Source: Gnetum montanum
Lineage: Eukaryota; Streptophyta; Gnetopsida; Gnetales; Gnetaceae
Length of the DNA stretch: 64,000 nt
Direction of reading: 5' to 3'
NCBI GenBank assembly: GCA_015680685.1
Contig: MNCI01015552.1
Location: 1 to 64,000, forward strand
Numbering within the stretch: the first letter of the stretch is position 1; every line of letters starts with the position of its first letter. Below, in pieces: positions 35,770 through 46,110 of the stretch. The notes below the pieces were generated by a model, which was not told the origin of the DNA, did not search any database, and saw only the letters and a program-made list of their open reading frames with translations. Made by a program: the position numbers and the translations under genes.

Positions 35770-37627
35770 GGCAACATCTTTTAGGATGTTCATATTGGCA
35801 TATCTCACATCTGCCATCATTATCTATGTCTAAATCCACAACCTCTTCAATGATGGAAACTTTACCCTTACCCTTGTTACGTGCATAGTCAGCTTCTTTC
35901 TTTTTCCTTCTCTCTCGATCACTACTTGGTTCTCTAGACTCCTCTACTATTTTTAGGACAGTTTAAAATTTTTCATCTAGGGAGTTCCACATTTGATCTA
36001 CCTTTTTCGATACTTTTGATGCAAATTTTTAAATGGGAAAATTCTTTCTATTCACCATCTCTTATTCATCTTAGCAAAATCTAATTTCCTTCTTTTGGAG
36101 GGAAGGATCTCTATTGTACTCCTTCGCACTTTGTTTTTTCCTCAACTTGCTTTCCTCCTTGGTAGCTTGCTCCAACAATCTTTGTATTTGGTGGACTTTA
36201 AGCTCGAATAGCCTTCCTTGGGCATAAGTCCCAAGGGTTCTTTGCATTTTATACCTAAGCCCATCCACTAGATGGCGTAGTTGTTCTTTTTGCGAGTAAC
36301 CATGGCTAGGGCAACAATGTAATAATGTATAATATTAGCCCATGGTAGCATCCAAGGGTTCGTGTCCTCCTTGTTTCCATCCTTGGACTTGCTTACGTAA
36401 GTTGGACACTTGGGAGTATGTTTGATACTTATTGTTGAATAGCTCTAACATGGTACTTCATCGATGAATGGATTCTGGTTCTAAGGACTAGTACTAGCTT
36501 TCCACTTCCTTGATTAGTATCTATGGAAATAACTTTAGCTTTTGCCACTCATTTTCTATATTTTGCAAGGCAAATGCATCGTGGAATGCTTATAGATGGT
36601 TTTGAGGATTAGCATTATATCCCCCTTCAAATCATGGGATGTTATTCATGTCTAGTCTTTTGATCCTACTATCCTTCTAGTGCCTTATTGGAATCCTAAT
36701 AGCCTCTGTTATATCTAACATACTTTGGGTGGTGAGTAGGTGTTCATCGTGATCATATTATCTATGGTATCTATGATGCCTATGTTGTTCCCTACTATCC
36801 CTTCTTTCATGATGTGTCTCTTTGGAATGCCCTGGTCCCCTTTCTCGACTGTTTTGTAGGTGATTTCTATTTTTCTTATCATTGTCCTCATGGTTTTTCC
36901 CTTTGCAAGTACATTCAACTCTTAAAGGAGATGAGTAAGGAGATGATGAAGGTGAAGAAGAAGGAGGACTGGCACCATGATGATGCCTATCACCCTCTCT
37001 TTGGTGGTCACAGTCTCGATCGTGGTTACAATCGAAATGTCCATCATCGTCATGCATTCGTGTTCCTTTTTTGGACCTTTTGTATCTATTGGTACCAAAA
37101 CCTGGGTTATGAATAGTTGAGTGAAGATTCTGATACACAACTCCTTGACCAAAGTCAACAAGAGGAACATCATTTTGTGGAAAACCTCCCAAGGCAGGTT
37201 CACCACCCTCATTTTTACTTAGGACATATGGGACATCATGAGACCACTTCCCCTTCATAGATTTGTAATGTCTCTCTTGTTGCAAATCCCTCTGGCATTG
37301 TGCCTCCATGGTTCAATAATCTCTCAAATCTTGTTCATGCACAACATACTTTGATTGTAAGTGCTGCATACCAATTTGTATGAGAGCACAAAGAAGCATG
37401 CCCAAGATTGAGCGATCGGGAGGTAACACTATGCTACCTTCTAAATCATGCCATCGCAATTGTTCATCCTAGTGGAGGATAAAGGTAAAGTTTGCTATAT
37501 ACTCATCAGGATGAGTGTATACCATGCAAAACTGTTGGGGCACTAGCGAATCATGTGCACCTTACCCATGATTATTCATGGTGTTGGACCTAGTTGGTGA
37601 AGCACTCTCATAAGAAGAAAGAGACAT
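35770..37627 (-). pseudogene. gag: gag of copy C (degenerate)
   Basis: The ATG at 37627 opens MSLSSYESASPTRSN. The long open block 37309-36758 covers the variable middle: GGEPALGGFPQNDVP, VVYQNLHSTIHNPG, a His/Asp/Arg-rich run, a Ser/Pro run (GASPPSSSPSSSPYSSP) and a basic RE/RH-rich run. The Gag core follows in broken frames to 36268-36071 (LRYKMQRTLGTYAQGRL, LLEQATKEESKLRK). The finger CEICQYEHPKRCC is intact at about 35815-35775, spacing C-x2-C-x3-H-x4-C. Stops and shifts prevent full translation. Confidence 0.85.
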
Positions 37628-37745
37628 GATTGATTATTCAGTGTGCGATACCCTTTTCTAGTGATTATAGAATAGTTAACTCTAAGGGTTCGTTCCAACA
37701 ATGGAAGGATTTCCTAAGTTCTAATCAGCTCACAAATAACAAAAT

Positions 37746-37762
37746 CCCTGGCAGCAGCACCA
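37746..37762 (-). promoter_or_regulatory. Primer-binding site of copy C
   Basis: TGGTGCTGCTGCCAGGGA-like on the minus strand, one base after the LTR; a diverged form of the tRNA-Asp type PBS. Confidence 0.65.
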
Positions 37763-37763
37763 A

Positions 37764-38594
37764 TGATCAGTGGCGAGGTACCCCTATGCCAAACCATATG
37801 AATATGAGCATTCATGCGTGATCTAGTCGAACTCTGAGGATTAAGTGCTTATGTGCCTACGTAGAACAAGGATGAGTTATGCGATCATTGTCTTTCCAAG
37901 CTTACTTGTAAGGCACAATTGTATGGTTAAGTAAACTCAAGGTATGTGATTTTTATTATTTTATGTTCTTGATGCTTAAAAGAGAGAAATGAGGTAATTT
38001 AATAACAAATTTAATTTAACTATTTAACTATTCTATAACTAGTCCTAACACCAACATTTGTTCCCACTCTCTAGACACATCTTGAACCAATGTAACACTA
38101 CTGGGATTACCAAATGCTAATCATTATTAGGTTACCAAGTGTTCCACGTATGCTCGAAGTGGTCATGATAAGTGTGCTAATTCATTGATAATTGATAATT
38201 AATGGTTTGATGAAAATAACATTAATTAACTATTGAAAGCATTGAATAACAGTAAATAACATGAAATGCAATAATTAAGCTATTCTGAATGTTGCAAGGT
38301 TTATCACAAAGTTTGTCTTTATTTCTAGACACAAGGTGTGCTCAAGTACACAATGTTTGAATAAAGATCTATTTACTTTATGAATTCTACTGTAGGCACT
38401 TAGAAATAATTCTAACTCTAGAAGGGAAAACCTATCAAATTTCGGCTAAGGGACTAAAAACTAATGCCAAAACAAGTGCCCTTGTCTCCTATTTATAGCC
38501 AACAAGACAAGTTCCAACATCGCATGTCTGATATCGCTTCAGCATCTCCGATATCATGTATCCAATATCGAGGGTCCGATCTCGAGACTCATTA
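37764..38594 (-). repeat. 5' LTR of copy C
   Basis: 831 bp, begins TAATGAGTCTCGAGATCGG at 38594 (TG changed to TA) and ends CACTGATCA at 37764. TATAAATAGGAG lies near 38500 and GATATC blocks lie between it and the LTR start. Confidence 0.9.
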
Positions 38595-38599
38595 AAAGT
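38595..38599. repeat. Target-site duplication of copy C, right (AAAGT)
   Basis: Identical to 28024-28028. Confidence 0.9.
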
Positions 38600-39009
38600 T
38601 AAAATTTTCTAGTGCATATCATCCATAATTTGATGGCCAAATGGAGGCGGTGAATAAATCCTTGTTGAATATATTGATATGTTTGTGTAATAGACAACCA
38701 AATAGGTGGGAAAATTTATTGTGTCATGTTGAATTTTCATATAATAATTCTTTTCATGTTGCTATTGGTGAAGGCCCATTTGAGGTGAACTATGGGTTCT
38801 GTCCAAAGATGGTGGACACCTTGAAGAGCCTTAATGGTCAAGCTCAACTTAGTGCTAATTTTGTGCAAGAGATGAGGGATAACCATGTACAAGTAAAATT
38901 AAATCTTCAAAACAAGGTTGAAGAGAAAGTCCTCAAGAGGAATGAGAGTAAATGGAAGCCTAATTTTCCTATTGGTGACTTGGTTTGTGTGCACTTGAAG
39001 AAGAAGTGA
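38595..39009 (+). pseudogene. Integrase of element D, C-terminal part
   Basis: Continues the frame broken by copy C: LKFSSAYHP, then FDGQMEAVNKSLLN with the catalytic Glu, WENLLCHVEFSYNNSFHVAI and GEGPFEVNYG, a linker with NFVQEMRDNHVQVK, and the GPY-like end FPIGDLVCVHLKKK before the stop at 39009. With the Asp residues at 27790 and 27960, all three DDE residues of D integrase are still present. Confidence 0.88.
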
Positions 39010-39149
39010 TTGAGAAGTATTATCTTCTCTAAATTCAAAGCCAAGAAGATGGGGGCATTTCAAAATCAAGGCTAAGATCAATGATAATGCTTTTGAAATT
39101 GATTTACCAAATGAAGTTGGTATGTTTTTGTGTTTAATATTTTAGATTT

Positions 39150-39378
39150 ATGCACCATCATGGATCAACTAATGAGGAGACCATACATGGAAGCATCAAT
39201 GAGTTGAAAGGTGCTATTGATTAGTCCAAGCCTTTAATGGAGAGGAAGGCAATCATACTCAAGCAGAGGAAGCTTTTAGCACTCAAGGAGTCAAGAGGCA
39301 TGAATATTTAATCCATTGGAAGGATTAATCTGTTGATGATGTTGTATGGATCCATGAGACCAAACTTGTTAAGTGAGC
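39150..39378 (+). pseudogene. Chromodomain-like C terminus of element D integrase
   Basis: In a broken frame, RKAIILKQRK-like text precedes HEYLIHWKD, a stop, then SVDDVVWIHETKLVK (about 39298-39377). The (E)YL(I/V)xWK and W(E)xE spacing is that of retrotransposon chromodomains, which direct integration to particular chromatin. Homology rests on this one segment. Confidence 0.6.
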
Positions 39379-39419
39379 AATTGCTCCTACACCTACTCCC
39401 TTGTTCACATGAGTTTACT

Positions 39420-39441
39420 TTTTGAAAAGTGGGAGAGTTTG
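39420..39441 (+). promoter_or_regulatory. Polypurine tract of element D
   Basis: GAAAAGTGGGAGAG lies directly before the 3' LTR start TGTAGGAACACC. Confidence 0.75.
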
Positions 39442-40340
39442 TGTAGGAACACCTCTTCTGATTCCCTTGTGCTTGTCCTACAAGCTGTTTTTGCATGTTT
39501 CATGCTTGGAGAAGGCTTGGATGAGTGTGTCCTATTTTTCTATGTCTTATTACGTTGAGTTTTGATGATGCTGATTCTTGGATGTTTTGGCATGTTTGGA
39601 GGTGTTGTTAACTCATTTTGATGAATTTAGGAGGTTCTAGGACCTATGCAGACTTGTTTGGAGGCATCCAGAAATTCCAAACATTAAAATGAGCATATGT
39701 ATTTATGGCACCTATAGGATAGACGTCTACCCAAAAATGTAGATGTCTTAGTGTAGATGTTTATGGATCACATTGACATCTATAAAAAATAGTATACATC
39801 TTACTTAGAAGTAAGGCTTTCATAGTAGATGTCCCAACAAAGTTAGAGATATCTAAGATGGGAAGGGAAAAAGCTCCAATATGTCATTTTGATTTGGAAA
39901 CTTCTGAAAGACTTCAGATCCTTGTGAGAAACATCTAGGAAGGTCATTAGAAAGCTTCCTAGAGTTCTGGATCTCTATAATTATGTATGTATCCATCCAT
40001 CAGCGAGAGAGAGGAGAGAGTGTTGGTGTGTGAAGGAGTGAGTCAAAATGCTCTTGAGAGTGGAAAGTTGAGCAAGAGAGATTGGGTAAGTGCAATTGGT
40101 GATCAGCTCCAAGATCAACTTGTGGTTTGTTGGTCTATGTATTCTATTCTCTTGTATGTCACTTATGAGTTGAGATTTCAATCCTAGGTTGTGAAAGAGA
40201 TTTCTATTGGTTGTGTCTTTCATTGAGAACAATCGTTGTGTGGTTTTAGAGCCTTATGCTCTGCACTATCGGTTGAGTGTGACAGGTTTTGGATATTTGT
40301 GCATTGTGTGAACCCTATTGTAATCTTCTAATAAATTAAT
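39442..40340 (+). repeat. 3' LTR of element D, 3'-truncated
   Basis: Matches 23198-24115 of the 5' LTR and stops at AATAAATTAAT. The last 115 bp or so are missing and sequence of element E begins at once. Confidence 0.85.
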
Positions 40341-40341
40341 T

Positions 40342-40363
40342 GCTTGGTCCAATAGCTTGGTCC
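40342..40363 (+). repeat. 9 bp direct repeat at the D/E junction
   Basis: GCTTGGTCC occurs twice, separated by AATA, exactly where the D LTR ends and E begins. This looks like a repair footprint (filler duplication). Confidence 0.75.
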
Positions 40364-41520
40364 GATGGTATGTTCCCAATGTAGATCAATTTCAAGTTCT
40401 CCAAGACACTCATGAGGGCCCTTTTGGGGGTCATCATGCTGGGAGATGAACAACCATTAAAATCTTTCTTGCAGGATATTATTGGCCTATATTATTTTGA
40501 GACGTCCATCATTTTGACCAATCTTGTGAGCACTGCCAACATGATGGGAGAATGACTTCTAGAATTGAGGGTCCACAATAATGGATTCAACCCTTAGAAC
40601 CCTTCCACATATGGGGTATTGATTTTATGGGGCCTATTACATCAATGTCTAATAAAAAAGCATACATTGTTGTTGCTATTGACTATTTTACAAAATGGGT
40701 AGAAGTAACTGCCGTTACCAACTGTACATCATCTATCGTTGTACGATTTGTTCAACAACAAATCATAAATAGGTTTGGTGTGCCTCATGCACTTATTTCT
40801 AATAATGATATATATTTTATAGGTGTGACTTTTTGAAATTTGATGCAATGCTTAGGGGTTGAGCATAAACTGACTACACCATATCATCCTCAAGTGAATG
40901 GTCAAACTAAAATCACCAATAGGGAAATCACAAAATTTTTGACATGAACCATTAGCAAATATAGGTGAGATTGGAGCACCAAATTGAACGATGCTCTTTG
41001 GGCCTACTGCTTCACATGGAAACTCCCTATAGGCTATTCTCCCTATCAGTTAGTGTATGGTAAACTTTCAACACTTCCTATCCAAGCTAAGCTCTGTACA
41101 CTACCTATAGCATGTGACTTAACCTTGACCTCAGTCTAGCACAGAAAGAACTATTAATTAATCTTAACCTACTAGATGAAAATCAATTAGCTACCCTGTC
41201 ATCCAACAAACTACACAATGCCTTCAACAAACGTCGTCATGACCTAAGAATTAGAAAAGTCAAATACCAACCAGGAGATAGGGTTCTTTATTTGATTCCC
41301 GCACATATGCCACAATGAACTAAATTTCAAACATTGTGGGAAGGACCTTATATCATTCATGAAACTTTTCCTTCAGGGGCCATGATGATCTATAAACTTG
41401 GAAGCCTAGATAAGAAATTATTAGTCAACATCTAGCAAACCAAACCTTTCCATGATCCCAAAACAACCAGTACTAACACTACCTCTATTGATGGACAACC
41501 CTGCTCATTATTTCAGATCT
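40351..41520 (+). pseudogene. Integrase of copy E (degenerate)
   Basis: The zinc region reads CEHCQHDG-like (about 40528). An open block 40627-40836 has MGPITSMSNKKAYIVVAID and FVQQQIINRFGVPHALIS, then NNDIYF in place of SDNGTHF, so the second catalytic Asp position is changed. The Glu region (40890) and the C-terminal YQPGDRVLYL and WEGPYIIHETFPS parts follow in broken frames. Ends near the stop before 41520. Non-functional. Confidence 0.82.
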
Positions 41521-41540
41521 CCTCCTTCCAAAAATGTCAT

Positions 41541-41548
41541 GGGGGAGA
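41541..41548 (+). promoter_or_regulatory. Second polypurine tract after pol, copy E
   Basis: GTCATGGGGGAGATGG, identical in its core to A (9013-9024) and F (52208-52217). Confidence 0.5.
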
Positions 41549-41904
41549 TGGCCACTAATGCTAATTATTCTAAGCCCATAGTTTATTTTGTCTTTTTTAT
41601 TTTACAAATTTTTCATCTTTACTTGTTTTTGTTTTACACCATTGTTAAACATTTTTACTATTTCTTTCTTTGTTACATTTTGTTTGATTTATTTTCACTT
41701 GTCACATAATAAGTGATCATGATGATGGGTTGTACTATAATGATATTGATTGCTAATGTTTGGTTTTTACCTTTGACTTTTAATGTTGATGCTAAGATAT
41801 GGTTTTTTTTATAAAACAGGCAATTAGTCCATGTCATCCATTCAACTCTATGGTCTCCCTTGGTTTTGGAAATGTACTATCCTTTTTTCTAATCAAACCT
41901 ATTA
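41549..41904 (+). other. Spacer after the second polypurine tract, copy E
   Basis: T-rich, no ORF with support; alignable with the other copies. Confidence 0.5.
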
Positions 41905-42072
41905 ATGAATTTGTGGCTTGATATTCTTCAAACCAAGGAAAGATTCAAATGGATTAAAAAGGATGTGACTTCAAGGGGATTCAATGCATTTGTGTTGGCT
42001 ATTCATTTGGGAACTTGGATGTTTTTCATAGGTTTTCTATCATCCCAATGTCGACTAATATCAGGAAGTTAA
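41905..42072 (+). CDS. Conserved 55-codon ORF with one membrane span, copy E
   Basis: Intact from ATG 41905 to TAA 42072, with an in-frame TAA 15 nt upstream, so the ORF is bounded. Product: MNLWLDILQTKERFKWIKKD, then VTSRGF, a hydrophobic run NAFVLAIHLGTWMFFIGF, and a short tail ending SGS. Same length as in C with no indels and 43 of 55 residues shared by my count; differences concentrate in the C-terminal tail. Pol in E is broken repeatedly. Function unknown. Confidence 0.5.
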   Translation: MNLWLDILQTKERFKWIKKDVTSRGFNAFVLAIHLGTWMFFIGFLSSQCRLISGS

Positions 42073-43070
42073 ATGAATCAAATAAGTATTTCCATGGTGT
42101 GCTTCCCTCTCAAAAAAAAAAACCTACTGGGAATTCAAAGCATACTCCTTAGACATAATAAAGGAACATGTGCTATAAGCACTGGTTATGGCACTAGAAA
42201 TACATGTTATCCATGCTTGAAGGTTTCCTCTAACTAAGGTCATTCCTCACTTCCTGCTTCTCTATTCTTCTCTTTTTGGGATGGTGGTTGCTTTGTGGAA
42301 GCATTCTTGTTGCGTTAGGAAGATGGGATTGCTCAAGTGTATTGATGCAAGGTCACTGGATGTGGTTAGTTTTAATCTAGATTTGGACTGAATTTTATTA
42401 AGTCACCTTAGCCACATAATACATAAGAGACTTTACACAACCTTGATTTCTAGATTCCATTACGTTCTCTCTTCTCTTTCCATATTGCTTCCCATATTCT
42501 ACCTCATTGCTAGTTTTATGATTAGTCTATATCTTGGTCGATGCATTGTTATTCTTTAGTAAATTCTTGTGGGTGAATTATTAACTATTGTCTCCATATG
42601 TCATTCCTAAAGCCTACAAACTTTTTGGTTTGTGGGTTTATCAAGGCATAAAGGACATGAGCCTGCTTTGGGGAGAATCCACTGGCATTCGTTTTTGGTG
42701 AAATTGTTAAGTTCTTTTTCTTTAAACATTTCTTACAATAAAATATTTCTCATTTCACCCCATCCATGACTCTATTTTTATTTTTCTCTTCCCTTCTATG
42801 CATTTTAATTGGCTTCACCGTTGTTATTTCTCTTATCTTCCTTTTTCTTTCGTTTTCCATCCTATTGCTACTAGAGGTTCACTCTTAGTCATGAGGGCTT
42901 GTTGCCAATTTTTGGTAATTATTAATTAAAATCCTCTAACCCATTATCTACCATACCCACAACCTAGCCAATGTGCTTCATACCGGGGAAAGGTATCAAC
43001 TGCATTATATGTTATCTATCCTTGCTAATTCGTGATTGTGTTGTATGTGCAAATGACGATCACATGAACA
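42073..43070 (+). other. Post-pol region of copy E
   Basis: Alignable with A, C and F. Includes the 60 nt intron-like segment 42993-43052 with its acceptor AG mutated to AA, and a short ATG frame near 42283 (MVVALWKHSCC) also seen in C (near 30076, minus) but diverging afterwards. Confidence 0.5.
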
Positions 43071-43265
43071 ATGGACTGGGATAAGAGGGAGCACTCAAGA
43101 TGGACTAGAGTTGGAGCATTTATGCAAGGAACAATCTTAGTCATGTGGCCATGGACAAATAATGGTGTATGCACATTTTTTACATCGGGAGCAACATGCC
43201 TCATTTTCATTTTTCTCTCTCTCTTCAAGCTATCAAATGAGGGTTTGGATGTCATATATGTATAG
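43071..43265 (+). CDS. Second conserved short ORF after pol, copy E
   Basis: 64 codons from ATG 43071: MDWDKREHSRW, VGAFMQGTILVM, WPWTNNG, then a hydrophobic CLIFIFLSLFKL stretch. Aligns with A (10565) and F (53943) in the same frame: MD-x2, H-x2-W, MQ, M-x2-W, N. The upstream spliced-in frame present in A and F is shifted in E. Confidence 0.42.
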   Translation: MDWDKREHSRWTRVGAFMQGTILVMWPWTNNGVCTFFTSGATCLIFIFLSLFKLSNEGLDVIYV

Positions 43266-43441
43266 TGTTCACCACAATGGTTATGAACACCAATGCTATA
43301 ATAAATTTTTTGATTCATTCACTAGGCACTTTGAGTTTGTCATTCCATGTTACCATCAGTTGTCATTTAGTCAATAATCCCATACCTTCCCAATATTTTG
43401 TAAGGAACTCAAGGACAAGTTTTCATTCCATCGTGGGGGTA

Positions 43442-44289
43442 TGATGAGTCACTAAATAAGCGACCCAATATTGAACCACCAATATTGGATACGCAATAGT
43501 GGATCAAATTCCTAACATTGGACACACAATATTAGAGCTTGTCTTGTTGTCTATAAATAAGAGACAGGGGCACTTGGTTTTGGATAGTATTTTTTTTCAA
43601 TCCCTTAGTTGAACTCTTGTAGTTTTTCTCTTCTAGAGTTAGAATTATTTCTGAGTTCCCATAGTAGGAGTCATATAGTAAATGGATCTTTATTTGAGCA
43701 TTGTGTACCTAAGCACACCATGTGTCCAAAAATAAAGACAAACTTTGTGATAAACCTTGCAACATTCAGAATAGCTTAACTATTGCATTTAATATTATTT
43801 ACTATTATTTGATTCTCTCATTAGTTAATCAATATTATTTCTATAGAATTATTAATTATCAACGAATTAGCACACTCAGCACGACCACTTCAAGCATATG
43901 TGGAACACTTGGTAACCTAGTAAAACTAGCATTTGGTAATCCTAGTAGTGTTACACTAGTTTAGGATGTGTGCAAAGAGTGGGAATGGATGCTGGTGTTA
44001 GGATTTGATTAACATTAGAGTTGCAAAAACCCATTAGTTAACTAAATATTTTCATTTCACACACTTAGGATACCAAGATAGAAAATATAAAAACCATAAA
44101 AAATCATATACCTATAGTTTACTTAATCATACAGTTGTGCCTTGCAAGTAAGCTTGGGAAGATAATGACTGCATAACTCATCCTTTTTCTGTGTAGGTGC
44201 ATAAACATTTAATCCTTGGAGTTTGACCAAATCCCATGTGAATTCTCATATTTGTATGGTTGGGCATAGGGGTACCTTGTCACTCATCA
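43442..44289 (+). repeat. 3' LTR of copy E
   Basis: 848 bp, TGATGAGTCACTAAATAAG to CACTCATCA, preceded by GTGGGGGTA. A TATAAATAAGAG box lies at about 43553 and an AATAAAG signal near 43730. AATATT blocks stand where A and F have GATATC. Confidence 0.9.
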
Positions 44290-44372
44290 CTCAACATTGC
44301 CCACTAGAATTGAATCCAAGACTTGGAACTTTCAAATGAAAATTCTTACCACTGGGCTAACAACTCATTATT
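44290..44372 (-). mobile_element. tRNA-like sequence, possibly a SINE head
   Basis: On the minus strand: an A-box-like TAGCCCAGTGG and, about 40 nt later, a B-box-like GGATTCAATTC. It directly follows the LTR of E. A full cloverleaf is not evident, so a tRNA-derived repeat is more likely than a gene. Confidence 0.4.
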
Positions 44373-46110
44373 TCATTGTAGAGAATTTAATTTTTGAAGG
44401 CTGTCATAACTATATAGGGCCACCAATGCAAACATAGATGTTTTTGAGCATAAGGTAATTCAATATACTTGGAACAACACCTCCAAACTAGTGTGCCTTG
44501 AGTACAAGTACCAATGCAAACATAGATGTTAACAACATAACATTGATAAGATTTTAGAAAAACATGCAACAATTGTTCCAATAAATAAACTTGATACATC
44601 ACTATTTCAAGAAATCCATTGAAAAAAATACCAAAAAATACATAAGAAAAATGATTTAAGATGATTTGAAAAAAGTACAAATAAACAATGATCTAGCTCA
44701 TCATAAAGCCAAATGACAAAAAAGAACTCATGTAGCTAACCTCATTTTGATTTGACAAGGTGAGAATGATGATGATGTATTCCTTTAATCATATAGCCAA
44801 CATGATAAATTAGAAGAAATTTTATAATGAATAAAAATGTTTCATTTTAAATATATAAAAATGAAATGAAGCTTTATTACATTTGAAGACCCATAAGATC
44901 TATTGGACAGATATTGCATTTTCATGAAAAATAAAGATAGATCCTAAAAATTGACCAAGCACCAATGGGAGGCATAAAAAACAAATCATATAGGCTTTTA
45001 TTGTAACATTATAATGTTGTCTTAAATGGATAGTCATAGCACAAGAAGAAAGCACATGTAACTCATCTTCAAGGGCTCATGATATACACAACCTACAAAT
45101 GCACTCTTCTCACGAGAGTTGAATCCATCTTCTACTTTCAACTCTAAGATGATAAGAACTTAAGTGAAGCTTACTAATAGCACTCTGATACTTGATGTGT
45201 ATAGCAATTGAAAGATAGTGAGATTCTACATCTAGTTTATTAAATCTAATGTGATGTAAATAAAATTTCCTTTTTCCTTCCACATTAGTCCACATCTTTG
45301 TTAAAACCTTTTGCTTGACTAGTTGGCAAATATGCTTATGATTTTGCTGCACATCCTCCTAAAAGATATTCCATTTTCTCAACCATTGTATCCCCTAAAA
45401 ATACCAACTACATTCTTGCAAATCCTTAAGAACTACTAGAAAATTTGTCTTGCCTCAAGATATGCAAGCTATGAGTGTATGTAATAGGGAGTGTTGAAAT
45501 AAGTAAAACATAGTTACATCCCAAGATTTATATAATTTTATAACTCTATGCTACCTAGTAGAATCAAACCTGTAACATGGGGTTACCAGGCCAAGACCCA
45601 TACCACTAGGCTAACACCTCATGGTTTAAGTACATGTAATGAATTGGCATGAGGCTTCTACTGATAAAGGTAATAAATCACATTCACATAATAACATTGA
45701 GTAAGGTAATTACTTCTTCACTTTTAACTCATCAAGAAGAAAATTTTTTTCCACCTTCAATATCTTTCCAAAGTTTAGCACTAAGTCTATGTCCCTAAAC
45801 ATCTATACAATACAGTAGGATAGATGGTAATCTGAAAAATTTATTTCTTGAACTTCCAAGCCTTGAGACCTCCTACTATTTTTTTCTCTGATGTACTTCC
45901 CTCACATCTAATTATTCATATAAATGAAATCTAAATATTTAAAAGAATCTAGTATTTTCTCATTAGTACGTCTAAAATGAAAGTCATAATAGTTATTTTT
46001 TTTACCCCAAATCATTAGTTTAGTTTTTCTTTAGTCTTCTTCATTATGTAGACTTTTATGCAAAAGTCTTTGTCTAAACCTTTGTCTCTCCTCCATCCTA
46101 TAAATAGGAA
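44373..46110 (-). mobile_element. Probable LINE 3' part (degenerate)
   Basis: On the minus strand, broken frames give text typical of the end of LINE ORF2: DSFKYLDFIY (about 45935), SMLLCECDLLPLSVEAS (about 45690), and an open block 45352-45110 with YQSAISKLHLSSYHLRVESRRW followed by a Cys-rich CICRLC...LEDELH segment. No RT catalytic motif is visible. A SINE-like copy interrupts it at 45491-45623. The segment at 44373-44530 recurs at 47134-47290, so it may be the 3' end of the family. Confidence 0.5.
45491..45623 (-). mobile_element. SINE-like copy (family 1)
   Basis: On the minus strand: head TGAGGTGTTAGCCTAGTGG (A-box-like), GGTTTGATTC (B-box-like), tail ending ACTTATTTCAACA. Closely parallels 48105-48243. 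It sits inside the LINE-like fragment. Confidence 0.65.

Larger units (their letters stand above)
28029..38594 (-). mobile_element. Complete Athila-like Ty3/gypsy retrotransposon, copy C
   Basis: 10.6 kb minus-strand element with LTRs at both ends, perfect AAAGT target duplication, PBS, gag, protease, RT, RNase H, integrase and the post-pol region. It is longer than A partly because the linker, zinc-binding and core parts of integrase are present twice in tandem (31437-32738). Inserted in the integrase gene of element D, so younger than D. Its 5' LTR end mutated from TGATGAG to TAATGAG. Belongs with B and E by LTR sequence. Confidence 0.93.
23198..40340 (+). mobile_element. Ty3/gypsy chromovirus-like element D, split by copy C
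   Basis: 5' LTR (23198-24228), iMet-type PBS, gag, protease, RT, RNase H, integrase, a chromodomain-like tail and a 3' LTR (39442-40340). Copy C is inserted inside integrase at 28029-38594, and the frame across the insertion rejoins as ETK|LKFSSAYHP. D alone is about 6.6 kb. The 3' LTR lacks about 115 bp at its end and is fused to element E. All genes carry several stops. The right target duplication is gone; the left flank is GCTAG. Confidence 0.88.
40341..44289 (+). mobile_element. Athila-like copy E, 5'-truncated
   Basis: Starts in the RNase H-integrase linker (TTGGTCCGATGG..., as in A 7830 and C 32650) and continues through integrase, the post-pol region and a 3' LTR. Gag, protease and RT are missing. 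The left end is fused to the truncated LTR of D at a 9 bp direct repeat. Confidence 0.88.

Noticed and set aside
35494-35784. 96-codon plus-strand ORF inside copy C
   Set aside because: Antisense of the gag-protease linker; no motif and no counterpart in copy A or B.
36814-37116. 100-codon plus-strand ORF inside copy C
   Set aside because: It is the antisense of the gag middle region, which has a coherent 183-codon frame on the minus strand.
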